This document shows positions 20,387 to 28,746 of a DNA stretch of 37,354 nucleotides, in pieces. Every line of letters begins with the position of its first letter. Position 1 is the stretch's first letter. Under the pieces are notes generated by a model, which had not been told where the DNA came from, made no database searches, and saw only the letters and a list, made by a program, of their open reading frames with translations. This DNA is from Nitrosomonas sp. GTDB lineage: Bacteria; Pseudomonadota; Gammaproteobacteria; Burkholderiales; Nitrosomonadaceae. Location of the stretch: contig SSFW01000062.1 in the NCBI GenBank assembly GCA_008015595.1, positions 1 to 37,354 on the forward strand. The letters run 5' to 3'. Made by a program: the position numbers and the translations under genes.

Positions 20387-21559
20387 ACAACCCTGATTTT
20401 ATTGATCACAATAAAATCATATTACTAAACAATGGTTCTCAGTACTTCCCCGCTTTAGTATCCGCTATTGAGCAAGCCAAATACGAAATCCATCTCCAAA
20501 CTTATATTTTTAAGTACGACGCTACTGGAATCATCATATCAGAAGCACTAATCCGAGCAGCCCAACGAGGCGTAGCCGTTCATTTACTCATGGATGGATT
20601 TGGATCACTTGATTTCCCCAACAAAATCATAGAGAAGCTAATCACGGAAGGGGTTCAAGTGCTAATCTACCGTAAGGAATTGCTTACCTTTAAGTTCTTA
20701 AAACATCGATTACGGCGTATGCATCGCAAAGTCGTGGTAATCGATGCTCAAATTGCCTTTATCGGTGGCATCAATATCATCGATGATTATGATCCTAGGT
20801 CAAGTCAGCCGTTACCCCCGGTTCGATCACGCAGTCAGAATAGAAGGCCCACTATTGGCAAACATTTATCCTGTGGTGAAACGGTTATGGATGCTCGTTG
20901 CGTGGGTACACTTCAAAAAACGATGGATTAAGAAGCAGCCAGAATTAAAACCGCAACTCAAATCAAGCGGTACTCAGCGTGCCGCACTGGTCATTCGCGA
21001 TAATATCCGCCATCGTCGCGATATCGAACATGCTTACTTAAAAGCAATCGCTACTGCAGAAGAAGAAATCATTATCGCTAATGCTTATTTCTTACCAGGA
21101 AGAAATTTCAGAAAGGCGTTGATCCACGCAGCCCGACGAGGTGTCAGGGTTATATTATTGCTTCAAGGAAAAATTGAATACCGTATCCAACACTATGCCT
21201 CGCGTGCACTATATGGAAATTTGCTTGAGGCGGGTATCAAAATCTATGAATATCACAAGAGTTATTTACACACCAAAGTAGCCGTCATCGATAATTACTG
21301 GTCAACGGTCGGTTCATCCAATATTGATCCCTTTAGTTTGCTGCTAGCACGGGAAGCCAATATTATCGTTATCGATCATGCATTCTCTTCAGAATTACGC
21401 GCCAACTTACAGCAAGCGCTGCACGAATCCAATCCGGTTTCTGCAAGATATTGGAAAAAACGCGCTTGGCTCGATCGACTGCTAAACTGGATTAGCTATT
21501 ACACACTAAGATTTTTGCAAGGAACACTCGGTTACGGGCAAAAGAGTACACGTATTTAA
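20383..21559 (+). pseudogene. clsB: Cardiolipin synthase B-type phospholipase D protein, frameshifted
   Basis: A single PLD-superfamily gene split by one frameshift. The first frame (20383-20931) has HKD motif 1 as HRKVVVID with His114, Lys116 and Asp121, then FIGGINIIDDYD. The second frame (up to 21559) continues FDHAVRIEGPLL and has motif 2 HTKVAVID followed by VGSSNIDP. Removing one C from the five-C run at 20815-20819 joins the frames exactly, giving about 391 residues (E. coli ClsB has 413). An intact protein would make cardiolipin or phosphatidylglycerol at the inner membrane. As written, the first frame stops at 20931 and would lack motif 2. This could be a real mutation, a phase-variable tract or a sequencing error. 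Confidence 0.88.
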
Positions 21560-21569
21560 TTGCAGAAAA

Positions 21570-22334
21570 TTATTTTTCCTGAATCGTTGATGAAGCCGAT
21601 AATAAATCTAGAATCGGTATATCGATACGACCGATGAGTGGTAGCTTAATCGCAAATGGATCGGGGTCAATCCCAAACGTTAACCCCAAGATATTGAGTT
21701 CAAATCCTTCAACCCGACTCACAGTCACTCCAAGCAGCCCAAACATTGACCACTGCCATCCATGACCACTGGGCGCTGTTGCTACCCATTCTTTCCCTAG
21801 AAAATCTTTGCCAATTGCTGTCGGTGGTAAATCCAAGTCCAATTCAGGTACTGCGCGTGAAATCCAAGCGGTGAAGGTATTCGAATTAGGGCCAGGCCAT
21901 ATCCAATACTCGTAATGATAGGGATATTGATAAGCTGCTTGCTCAACCCGCTCAATCAACGCATCAACCCCCTCTCCACGTTTTTCAATAAGCAACTGTG
22001 GCATATTTCCAAACCAGCGGCGATCCGGTATTTGCTCATGAATGGCAACAACCGAACCCCCTCGTCTTAAATACCAACCGATTACTTCATAAACGGTATA
22101 AGCATTCGCATTTGATGGTTTGACTGCAATCCAGGTATGAACTCCAAAACACCCACGCCAACCATATGCACGGGCACCATAAACCTGAATCAATGCTTCC
22201 GGAGTTTGTTCCGGACTTGGAGCTAATCCAACCGACTCACGACTCGCTGTGCGCCAGCTTGCGTTAACGTGCTCGGTAAGATAATGCGTGAATAACAGAA
22301 TGGCCAGCGCTACTAACAGAACAGGTTTAACCAC
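21570..22334 (-). CDS. DUF3750 family protein
   Basis: Probable membrane-anchored or exported protein of unknown function, 254 residues, with a hydrophobic N-terminal segment (VKPVLLVALAILLFTHYL). The body matches the DUF3750 pattern: ALIQVYGARAYGWRGCFGVHTWIAVKP, YEVIGWYLRRGG, YWIWPGPNSNTFTAW and ATAPSGHGWQ. The conserved Cys-His and the Pro-Gly-Pro-Asn-Ser region recall a papain-like or NlpC-like active-site arrangement, which is only speculation. The start codon is GTG at 22332-22334. It is convergent with the clsB-type gene, with only 10 bases between stops. Confidence 0.8.
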   Translation of the reverse strand: MVKPVLLVALAILLFTHYLTEHVNASWRTASRESVGLAPSPEQTPEALIQVYGARAYGWRGCFGVHTWIAVKPSNANAYTVYEVIGWYLRRGGSVVAIHEQIPDRRWFGNMPQLLIEKRGEGVDALIERVEQAAYQYPYHYEYWIWPGPNSNTFTAWISRAVPELDLDLPPTAIGKDFLGKEWVATAPSGHGWQWSMFGLLGVTVSRVEGFELNILGLTFGIDPDPFAIKLPLIGRIDIPILDLLSASSTIQEK

Positions 22335-22398
22335 TTGTCAGTGTGATCCGTGATTAAATCGATCCAGGTAACAAAACGAATTCCCCAAGAAAACGGGA

Positions 22399-23280
22399 TT
22401 ATCGCGCTGAAACCAAGATCGAAGCGCGACTTACGACCTCAGCTTGATAAGGATGCGTTACTTTCTTATAGCGCCCTCTAATTTTTTCCACATAATTCAG
22501 CGTTTCCCGATAAGGTGGAACGCCCCGGTACTTCTCAACCGCACCTTCCCCAGCATTATAGGCCGCGACTGCAAGCGTCACGTCACCTTTGAAGAAGGCT
22601 AACAGCCAGCGTAAGTAGGCCATCCCGCCCTTGATATTTTCCTCTGGATCAAATGTATCCTTTACTTGAAAGCGCTGTGCCGTCGCTGGTATCAATTGCA
22701 TCAATCCTTGCGCATTCTTAGGAGAAATCGCTTTAACCTTGAATGCGGACTCAATCGAGATAAGTGCCAAAACGAGTTTAGGATCTAATTGATAATCAGG
22801 CGCTAATTTATGAACCAAATGAAGTACAGGGCCCTCTGGATAGGTGTAATCGCTGTCTTCATCATCAAATATCTCAATGCTCGGAATCAAGCAAGCGGGA
22901 AGCGAAACCGGTAACATGGCCGGTGTATACTGAATCATTTTCTGTGCATAATGATGTCCCTGTTCTGCGGCCATCTCAAACAATTGCGCGGCGATACTAT
23001 CATCGCGTTCTACACCCCGCCCATTCGCGTACATCCAACCCAGTGCAAATTGTGCGTCTGCCGATCCTAAGCGTGCCGCTTCGCAATATAACTCTGCTGC
23101 TTTAGTTTTATCTTCAGGAAAACCTTCAGCATGTTCATACTTAACTGCTAGCGCAAATAATTCATTAGGATCTTTATCGATAACCGGCAAATCATCTAAA
23201 AATAGCTCTGATGAACTTTGGTTGGCAGAAACTGCGGTAACAACTAATGACAAGATAGTGAGTAATATTAGTTTTCGCAT
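22399..23280 (-). CDS. Lytic transglycosylase with Sel1 repeats
   Basis: Predicted periplasmic peptidoglycan lytic transglycosylase. The start at 23278-23280 (MRKLILLTILSLVVTAVSA) gives a clean signal peptide and 293 residues; the frame is open for 35 more codons upstream, but that part does not look like protein. Sel1-type repeats lie at about residues 38-111 (CEAARLGSADAQFALGWMYANGRGV, with a second repeat ending at AAEQGHHYAQ). The SLT domain follows, with catalytic Glu177 in SIESAFKVKAISPKNAQGLMQL and the later motif AYNAGEGAV. The Sel1 part may bind a partner protein. It lies 64 bases from the DUF3750 gene on the same strand. Confidence 0.87.
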   Translation of the reverse strand: MRKLILLTILSLVVTAVSANQSSSELFLDDLPVIDKDPNELFALAVKYEHAEGFPEDKTKAAELYCEAARLGSADAQFALGWMYANGRGVERDDSIAAQLFEMAAEQGHHYAQKMIQYTPAMLPVSLPACLIPSIEIFDDEDSDYTYPEGPVLHLVHKLAPDYQLDPKLVLALISIESAFKVKAISPKNAQGLMQLIPATAQRFQVKDTFDPEENIKGGMAYLRWLLAFFKGDVTLAVAAYNAGEGAVEKYRGVPPYRETLNYVEKIRGRYKKVTHPYQAEVVSRASILVSAR

Positions 23281-23676
23281 AAAAAATGATTTTTCTGACA
23301 AATTCCGAATAAACGCCTGCACAGTTGAACTTAATCGAAAGAATCCGACCGCTCTTACTAAAAGTAGACAATGGATAAATACCAAAAATCCAATACGATC
23401 GAATGTTGATTTTACTGCGTCGGCTACTAAACAGCAAAACCTGGGCTGTTTGGTTTTGTTACTAATACTTTCTTTCCCATTACTAAAGCAGCTACTATGC
23501 CAGCGATAATGAATGCTTTTAAATCAGCAAGATAACAGCACGACCCGGAGCCAACTTAAAAAAAGTGATAAATTTTCCGACACTTGCTTTATGTTAAACC
23601 AAACCACATAGGATTTGTCATTAAACGACAAATTACCAAAGATATCGCTGTGAAAAATCACAGCAACGAAGAATTG
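23281..23676. other. Intergenic stretch without a recognisable gene
   Basis: This 396-base AT-rich interval separates the lytic transglycosylase from the DUF4389 gene. On the minus strand 23427-23555 is open for 42 codons with a hydrophobic core (AFIIAGIVAALVMG) but has no start codon near its beginning, so it is at best a gene remnant. AACAGC and GCTGTT arms around 23430-23450 could form a weak hairpin. The promoter of the transglycosylase should lie here but was not identified. Confidence 0.35.
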
Positions 23677-24003
23677 TTAGGTCTTGCTTCCTTCCTTATC
23701 GCTAGCCTCAGTTGGCCAGATAGTAAAGGGAAAAGGACGTTGCCCGGTGTTAAACGTCAAATACAAAACGATCTGATACACGTAAGCTGCGAGATACTTC
23801 CCCAATCTGAGCAAATGCGTGTTCGTTTTCCCTGTTACCAAAATGGAGACGTACTGAAAAAACATAATCATGATAATCAAAGATTCAACAACACCAGAAA
23901 CAAAAACAAAAAACAAGATAAAAAAACCTTGTACCCAAGTCTCTGTTCTCTGCAATCGTTGCTTCACTTCTTCTTTCATTCTTTGCCCAGGAAGTAGCAT
24001 CAT
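23677..24003 (-). CDS. DUF4389 family membrane protein
   Basis: Small inner-membrane protein of unknown function, up to 108 residues. It matches the DUF4389 pattern: a basic start (KEEVKQRLQRTETWVQGFF), two transmembrane helices (FFILFFVFVSGVVESLIIMIMFFQ), FVSILVTGKTNTHLLRLGKYLA-like loop residues, a second hydrophobic part (YVYQIVLYLTFNT) and the terminal RPFPFTIWP motif. An internal ATG at 23977-23979 (MKEEVK) fits family N-termini better than the first ATG. No good ribosome site distinguishes them. The opposite strand is also open here but encodes nothing recognisable. Confidence 0.8.
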   Translation of the reverse strand: MMLLPGQRMKEEVKQRLQRTETWVQGFFILFFVFVSGVVESLIIMIMFFQYVSILVTGKTNTHLLRLGKYLAAYVYQIVLYLTFNTGQRPFPFTIWPTEASDKEGSKT

Positions 24004-24046
24004 ATCCGTACTATGCGTTGAGAGTAGACTACACAGTAAATGAAAT

Positions 24047-24072
24047 TATAAAGATTAGCAAAACTCTTTATA
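24047..24072. repeat. Inverted repeat TATAAAG/CTTTATA
   Basis: Perfect 7-base arms at 24047-24053 and 24066-24072 with a 12-base spacer, between the pentapeptide-repeat gene and the DUF4389 gene. It could be an operator for the DUF4389 gene or an AT-rich chance repeat. There is no T-run typical of a terminator. Confidence 0.3.
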
Positions 24073-24132
24073 GATCAGTGTGAACAAAAAACAACCAAAC
24101 TAGTGCTAGCCAATCAACCCCTCAATAAGATC

Positions 24133-24855
24133 TTAGGGACAGCCCTTACATCCCTTAGTACGCGCCATGGTAAAGATAGCTTGATCGAGATTGGCGCCAC
24201 TCAGATCGGTATTACTCAAATCAGCGCCAGTAAAATCAACGCCTTGCAAATTGGCATTCACCAAGGATGCGTTTTGCAAATGGGCAGAACGCAGATTCGC
24301 ACGCTGAATATTCGCATTATTTAATGATGCCCCAACCAGTTTGGCGTTGGTCAAATCCGCACTCGTTAGAACGGTATCCGTTAAATTTGCACCACTAAAA
24401 TCAGCATTTTGTAGAATCGCACTTCTTAGATTTGCTCCCACCAGTTGCGCATCATTAAATCGTGCTCTTCTTGCATTCGTTTTGATTAGCGAAGCTTGAT
24501 TTAGAATCGTTCCGCGTAATTGCGCATCAGATAAGTTTGCTTCATCGAGCACAGCCTCGGTCAGATTGGCGCCAGATAATATGGAACGGGTAAATTGTGA
24601 ATTCGCCAGATTGGTATTCTGCAGATCGGCGCCATTTAGACTCATATCAACGCAAAACGTACCACGTCGAATACTACACCCTTCAACATTGCGCGCGCTT
24701 TGTTGCGCAAGCACCTCCGTAGCGAGAAATGGAAGTAGCAACAGCCCACCACTAAGGATGCTAGTACATAAGCGCAAACAATCATTCAGCAATAAACTTA
24801 GGCGAATCGATAATGAATCGAGATTGCTAATTAACATAAGCGAACGCAACTCCAT
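24133..24855 (-). CDS. Exported pentapeptide-repeat protein
   Basis: 240 residues. The N-terminus is hydrophobic (ILSGGLLLLPFLATEVLAQQ) and ends in a plausible signal-peptidase site after VLA, at about residue 50; translation may start at the second ATG, six codons on. After a short segment with two cysteines (EGCSIRRGTFC), roughly 28-30 tandem A(D/N)LXX repeats follow (for example ANLTEAVLDEANLSDAQLRG), predicted to form a right-handed quadrilateral beta-helix. The protein ends with a positively charged CKGC motif. The function is unknown. Some pentapeptide proteins mimic DNA or act in the periplasm, and the signal peptide argues for the latter. Confidence 0.82.
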   Translation of the reverse strand: MELRSLMLISNLDSLSIRLSLLLNDCLRLCTSILSGGLLLLPFLATEVLAQQSARNVEGCSIRRGTFCVDMSLNGADLQNTNLANSQFTRSILSGANLTEAVLDEANLSDAQLRGTILNQASLIKTNARRARFNDAQLVGANLRSAILQNADFSGANLTDTVLTSADLTNAKLVGASLNNANIQRANLRSAHLQNASLVNANLQGVDFTGADLSNTDLSGANLDQAIFTMARTKGCKGCP

Positions 24856-25096
24856 AAAAACGTTTTGAAATTAATCGGCAAAGATAATTTAAGCGGACTG
24901 CCTACCACGGCTATTCTTGCTCGGCTGGGCAAATGTACTGAGGATTTGAGGGGATGTCAAACCTTTCATCTCGGCTAGCGCATCGCTTCTAGCAAATCAA
25001 TCTCGAAATCATAAAACCCATCAATTTACTTCACTTTTAGCGATATACTTCACACTACCGTAACCCTTGCCGATTCGTTAATCCCCATTTTTCCCC

Positions 25097-25666
25097 ATGA
25101 GAACCTCGCTAAAACCCATTAAAGGTATTTTGATTTATACCCTTATTTTATTCACCGTATCGCTAATATACTTCATCTATGCATTTTCGGTTTATCCCAG
25201 TCGTGAAGAACAAGAAACCTATCTCCATGAGATTGGTGAAGGATTCGGAAAAACAGGGCTAGCATTACTCGGTTTAATCTATTTTCGTACTTTCTTAAAA
25301 CTCCTGCTGGGAAAAGGAAAGTTAGCACAACGCTTACTTCCAGAGTATCAACCGCCATTTGATGCAAACTTGTTTGATCAACTACTCGGGTTTCTGAATC
25401 GCACCCATGTTTATGTTGGGATTGCAGCGGTAGCAATTCTCTTATTGCATGCTACCATGATGGGGTTGACGCAACATTTGCATATTCTCTTTTTCCCAGC
25501 GCTGCTGGCTTTAATCATCTGGCAAGCACTATTCGGGCTATTTCTCACGTGGCGTTATAGCACCACAGAATTAAAGCAATTTTCATATCTGGTCCACGCC
25601 CAATTCGTGACTGGAATCGCCATCGGCATTTTTGCGTTTTTTGGACATATTCTGATCGATGACTAA
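25097..25666 (+). CDS. Ferric-reductase-like or cytochrome b-like membrane protein
   Basis: Inner-membrane protein of 189 residues with about five hydrophobic helices: around 8-30, 50-70, 104-124, 128-150 and 163-186. Histidines inside the last helices (His104, His118, His167, His184) have the spacing of heme-ligand pairs in ferric-reductase-like or cytochrome b561-like families, so heme-based electron transfer across the membrane is plausible. No flavin or NADPH domain is present. Upstream there are 241 bases with no recognised gene. The family assignment rests on topology and His placement, so confidence is moderate. Confidence 0.6.
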   Translation: MRTSLKPIKGILIYTLILFTVSLIYFIYAFSVYPSREEQETYLHEIGEGFGKTGLALLGLIYFRTFLKLLLGKGKLAQRLLPEYQPPFDANLFDQLLGFLNRTHVYVGIAAVAILLLHATMMGLTQHLHILFFPALLALIIWQALFGLFLTWRYSTTELKQFSYLVHAQFVTGIAIGIFAFFGHILIDD

Positions 25667-25837
25667 GCCGTAAAAATTGCTCAGTAAGCAGCGTGGCAAA
25701 AACCCAACACTTATCATCGTTCTAAGCTAACTCATTTTGTTCATCGCTTAAAAAGTGCTATAAATCGAACTAGATGTGCAGCAAGCTGCGATCATTTCTA
25801 AGCATCGACAAAATCCAATCGAATAGGGGCGCCTAAT

Positions 25838-26014
25838 ATGAATAAAAATAAACGCGTAGCTAGCCTATTGCTACTTATAACCTTAATACCCTTTCTATCC
25901 GGCTGTTGGACATTAGTTGCGGCTGGTGCAGGTGCCTATGGCGGCTACAAGATGAAAGAAAAAGGTTACACCCTGCAAAATCCGATTACGAAGGAAAAAA
26001 ACAAAAAAGACTAA
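25838..26014 (+). CDS. Small lipoprotein with glycine-rich segment
   Basis: 58-codon gene from ATG 25838 to TAA 26012-26014. A short positively charged start and a hydrophobic segment lead to a lipobox (FLSGC, lipidated Cys23). A glycine- and alanine-rich stretch (VAAGAGAYGGYKMKEKGY) follows, and then a lysine-rich tail. It resembles small glycine-zipper-like lipoproteins of the envelope. The ORF is preceded by a GGGGC-type ribosome site. It ends 30 bases before the L,D-transpeptidase gene, suggesting co-expression. The function is unknown. Confidence 0.65.
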   Translation: MNKNKRVASLLLLITLIPFLSGCWTLVAAGAGAYGGYKMKEKGYTLQNPITKEKNKKD

Positions 26015-26044
26015 TCCTGAATAATAACCTCGTAGAGTTTTCCC

Positions 26045-27196
26045 ATGCTTTCCTTATCATTACGCTTCTCACTCATTACGAGCTTAATGGCTATCTTGCT
26101 GTTGAGCGGTTGCCAATCTTTGTTTATGAGTAGCGCACCGCTTCCTGCACCCGTTGCCAAGCCACTGCCGGTTGCCATAGCAAGTCACGAATTTAGTTTT
26201 GATCCCGCACAAGAAGACGTCGTAGGGACGTTGCAAATCACAACGGTCAATGAAGAAGATACGCTTTCCGATATTGCCCGTCGCTTCAATTTGGGCTATG
26301 AAGAAATCGTCAGCGCAAACCCAGGTGTCGATCCTTGGATACCGAAAGTCGGGACTCCTATCGTACTTCCGACCCAATTCATACTCCCCGAGGGTCCACG
26401 CCGTGGCATTGTCATCAATCTCGCCGCGATGCGCTTATTTTACTTCCCCCCTAAAGCCAAAAATAGCAAGCTGCAGAAAGTCATCACCCACCCCTTAGGC
26501 ATCGGCAGAGTGGAATGGAAAACACCGCAAGGAACGACCTCGATCATCGCTAAGAAAGAAAACCCGGCTTGGATACCAACCGCCTCCATTCGAAAAGAGC
26601 ACGCTGCCAATGGTAGCCCGCTCCCAGCGATCGTTCCACCGGGTCCAGACAATCCAATGGGAACCCACGTACTAAGGCTAGGCTGGACTAACTACGCGAT
26701 TCATGGCACAGATAAACCGCCCAGTATCGGTCTGCGAGGGAGTCATGGTTGTCTCCGCATGTATCCAGAGGATATAACCGGTATCTATGATGCCGTACCA
26801 GTTGGAACACCAGTTCGCGTCGTCAATCAACCTCATTTGTTAGGATGGCGCGGCGATCATTTATATTTGCAAACCTACCCCATTCTGGAAGACGACAAAC
26901 GCAATCACAAGCAGCGGCTTCGTCAGTCATTAGCGAACATACGTTCAACCTCCAAAGCTAAGCTTGGGGTACGTCCACAAAATAAAATTGATCCCGCACT
27001 CCTTAAAGAAATCATTCAAAGTGAGCGCACCCTCTCTTTGCCAATTACGCAGGCACCCACTCCGCTACTCACGTTACTCGATCAACACGCGCTCAAGGTC
27101 CAAAATACGTTACCGCGCTACGCAACTTGGAGTGGCGATTCAAGCCAGCAACTAACGGTTGCGGAAATTGTAAAAATGGCCGAAGGCGAACCTTAA
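26045..27196 (+). CDS. LysM-containing L,D-transpeptidase lipoprotein (ErfK/YbiS type)
   Basis: Peptidoglycan cross-linking or lipoprotein-attaching enzyme, 383 residues. The N-terminus is a lipoprotein signal with lipobox LLLSGC (Cys23). A LysM-like repeat at about residues 67-109 (NEEDTLSDIARRFNLGYEEIVSANPG) should bind glycan. The YkuD catalytic domain covers about 118-275 and shows His220 in AIHGTDKPPSIG and the signature SHGCLRM with the nucleophile Cys236. The length and architecture match YbiS/YcfS-type enzymes with a longer C-terminal tail (about 300-383) of no recognised fold. It follows the small lipoprotein gene. Confidence 0.92.
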   Translation: MLSLSLRFSLITSLMAILLLSGCQSLFMSSAPLPAPVAKPLPVAIASHEFSFDPAQEDVVGTLQITTVNEEDTLSDIARRFNLGYEEIVSANPGVDPWIPKVGTPIVLPTQFILPEGPRRGIVINLAAMRLFYFPPKAKNSKLQKVITHPLGIGRVEWKTPQGTTSIIAKKENPAWIPTASIRKEHAANGSPLPAIVPPGPDNPMGTHVLRLGWTNYAIHGTDKPPSIGLRGSHGCLRMYPEDITGIYDAVPVGTPVRVVNQPHLLGWRGDHLYLQTYPILEDDKRNHKQRLRQSLANIRSTSKAKLGVRPQNKIDPALLKEIIQSERTLSLPITQAPTPLLTLLDQHALKVQNTLPRYATWSGDSSQQLTVAEIVKMAEGEP

Positions 27197-27217
27197 TCGA
27201 TCGTTGGGCATTATCCA

Positions 27218-27739
27218 TTAGCGTATTGGCGTGACAACATCACAATGTTCACCGACCCAGCGCCCAGACGTCTCAGCATGGGCAACAATCGGTGAGCCCT
27301 GAATCACGCTATCAAACTCGGCCTGCCCAGAAAAACTTTCTGGGGTCATGAACACACCTTCCGCATAACCCTCACCCTTAAACTGGGCATTACTGCAAGT
27401 AAGCTCCATCTGATAACGATTCCCAGTGCGGGAAGCATTTTTAACGGTGCATCCTGTTTGGCCCTCAAAGAAATAAGAAGGCACTTCTTGTTTTGCCATT
27501 TCCGGCGTAATGCACATTTTTGAGTTTGCGGCTCCATTACTGATCTGGGGCACTTCTAGACCATACTGTTTGGCCAGGCGGGTAATTTGCTGCATTTGCT
27601 CTGCAGGAACATGCGGCACCAACTGAAGTAAATCTGATTTCGTTGTAACCTCCCACAATCCAGGTCGAATGACGCTTTCAGCAAAAACTGAGGGTAACAA
27701 ACCAAGGTATAAACCAACCAATAACACTACCTTATCCAT
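27218..27739 (-). CDS. DUF3617 family exported protein
   Basis: 173 residues with a signal peptide (MDKVVLLVGLYLGLLPSVFA). The mature part opens with SVIRPGLWEVTTKS, the DUF3617 signature. Cysteines at CITPE, TGCTVKN, LTCSNA and the terminal HCDV could form two disulfides in the periplasm. The function is unknown. It is convergent with the L,D-transpeptidase gene, with 21 bases between them. Confidence 0.85.
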   Translation of the reverse strand: MDKVVLLVGLYLGLLPSVFAESVIRPGLWEVTTKSDLLQLVPHVPAEQMQQITRLAKQYGLEVPQISNGAANSKMCITPEMAKQEVPSYFFEGQTGCTVKNASRTGNRYQMELTCSNAQFKGEGYAEGVFMTPESFSGQAEFDSVIQGSPIVAHAETSGRWVGEHCDVVTPIR

Positions 27740-27836
27740 AAAAACCCTTTACATTAGGATTAACAATAAAAAAATAATGGCAAAGCGAAAAATTAGATCA
27801 ACAATACATGCAACGGTTTCCAGGAACCTTATTAAG

Positions 27837-28532
27837 TCAAGAGGTTGCGTTATTTTTATTTAGAAGCCAATCATTCTTCCTTACTTTTGCCAAGGCAACC
27901 TGAAATCCCAGCAAGATCATTCCTGTAAAGAACAAAATAACGATTGGTGGCTCTGAGACGGGTGAGTAAGTCAAGGTCAGCAATCGAGTCGGATTCTGAC
28001 TTTCAAAAGAACAATCATTACTCTGTCCAGATCCGCAGTTCATGCCAACGAGCGCTTGAAGCTTTGGATTAATTTCATAAGATACCCCCGGTGTTGGAAG
28101 ATTCCCAGGGGTAAGATTGAATACAATCGCTAAGACCTGATTAGTTTCTCCTGGCGATAAAACTTGATTTATGGTTTGAATAGTTGGCGTGATTATCCCA
28201 ACAAAACCGGGCTCATAAAGCAAACCAAAATTCCCAAAACTTAAGCCATCAATACCCGTTACCCATAAATTTTGATTAGACGATTGATCATTGGTAAAAC
28301 TGATATAAGCTCGTTGCTGTACAGCAAGGTTAATAACTTCATCGTTAAATGACCAGCTCCAGCTCGCGAAGGCTTTAGAGGTCGGAATACACAGCGCAAT
28401 TGCCAATACTATGATTCCACTTGCTATCGGCGCCCGAAATTTACTGCTTTTTAATAACATCAATCGAAAAATGAAGAAAATCTTTAACAGCCAGAATTGT
28501 TTGAAACCTCTGTCGTGATGCAATACGCTCAT
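27837..28532 (-). CDS. PEP-CTERM-like exported protein, variant sorting signal
   Basis: About 231 residues from the ATG at 28530-28532, which has a good ribosome site (GGGAGG) 8 bases upstream; the frame is open for 18 more codons without one. A hydrophobic export signal (GIIVLAIALCIPTSKAFA) precedes a beta-rich, Asn/Gln-rich mature region. The C-terminus has the tripartite exosortase pattern: VSEPP, a hydrophobic helix (IVILFFTGMILLGFQVAL) and a basic tail (KVRKNDW). The PEP triad is replaced by SEPP, so processing by the exosortase is likely but not certain. Ends with a longer tail than usual after the basic cluster. The function is unknown. Confidence 0.68.
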   Translation of the reverse strand: MSVLHHDRGFKQFWLLKIFFIFRLMLLKSSKFRAPIASGIIVLAIALCIPTSKAFASWSWSFNDEVINLAVQQRAYISFTNDQSSNQNLWVTGIDGLSFGNFGLLYEPGFVGIITPTIQTINQVLSPGETNQVLAIVFNLTPGNLPTPGVSYEINPKLQALVGMNCGSGQSNDCSFESQNPTRLLTLTYSPVSEPPIVILFFTGMILLGFQVALAKVRKNDWLLNKNNATS

Positions 28533-28746
28533 TTCATTACCCTCCCAGAATCGACATATCGTCGTCGTTTTACGGCTTATCATCATAAAATTGCTAACTT
28601 TTCCTAAGTCAAGAACCCCTAAAATAATCGGTCTAGGTAAATTTTATTAATAACAGATTTGCATATTAAACCAGTTAATAACGCATTAGAACTAAAAACA
28701 GCACGTTATGTCGAAATTTAAGTCACCAAGCATGAAAGGCAAAACA

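Noticed and set aside
20744-21559. Second, independent PLD gene after the first
   Set aside because: It lacks a start that fits family N-termini, and its first part overlaps the first frame. The two halves carry HKD motifs 1 and 2 of one protein.
23427-23555. Short hydrophobic open stretch on the minus strand (AFIIAGIVAALVMG)
   Set aside because: There is no start codon at its beginning and a stop just upstream, so at most it is a remnant; reported only in the intergenic note.
23584-23997. 137-codon open frame on the plus strand
   Set aside because: It runs opposite the DUF4389 gene, whose translation matches a known family. The plus-strand product has no recognised pattern and poor composition.
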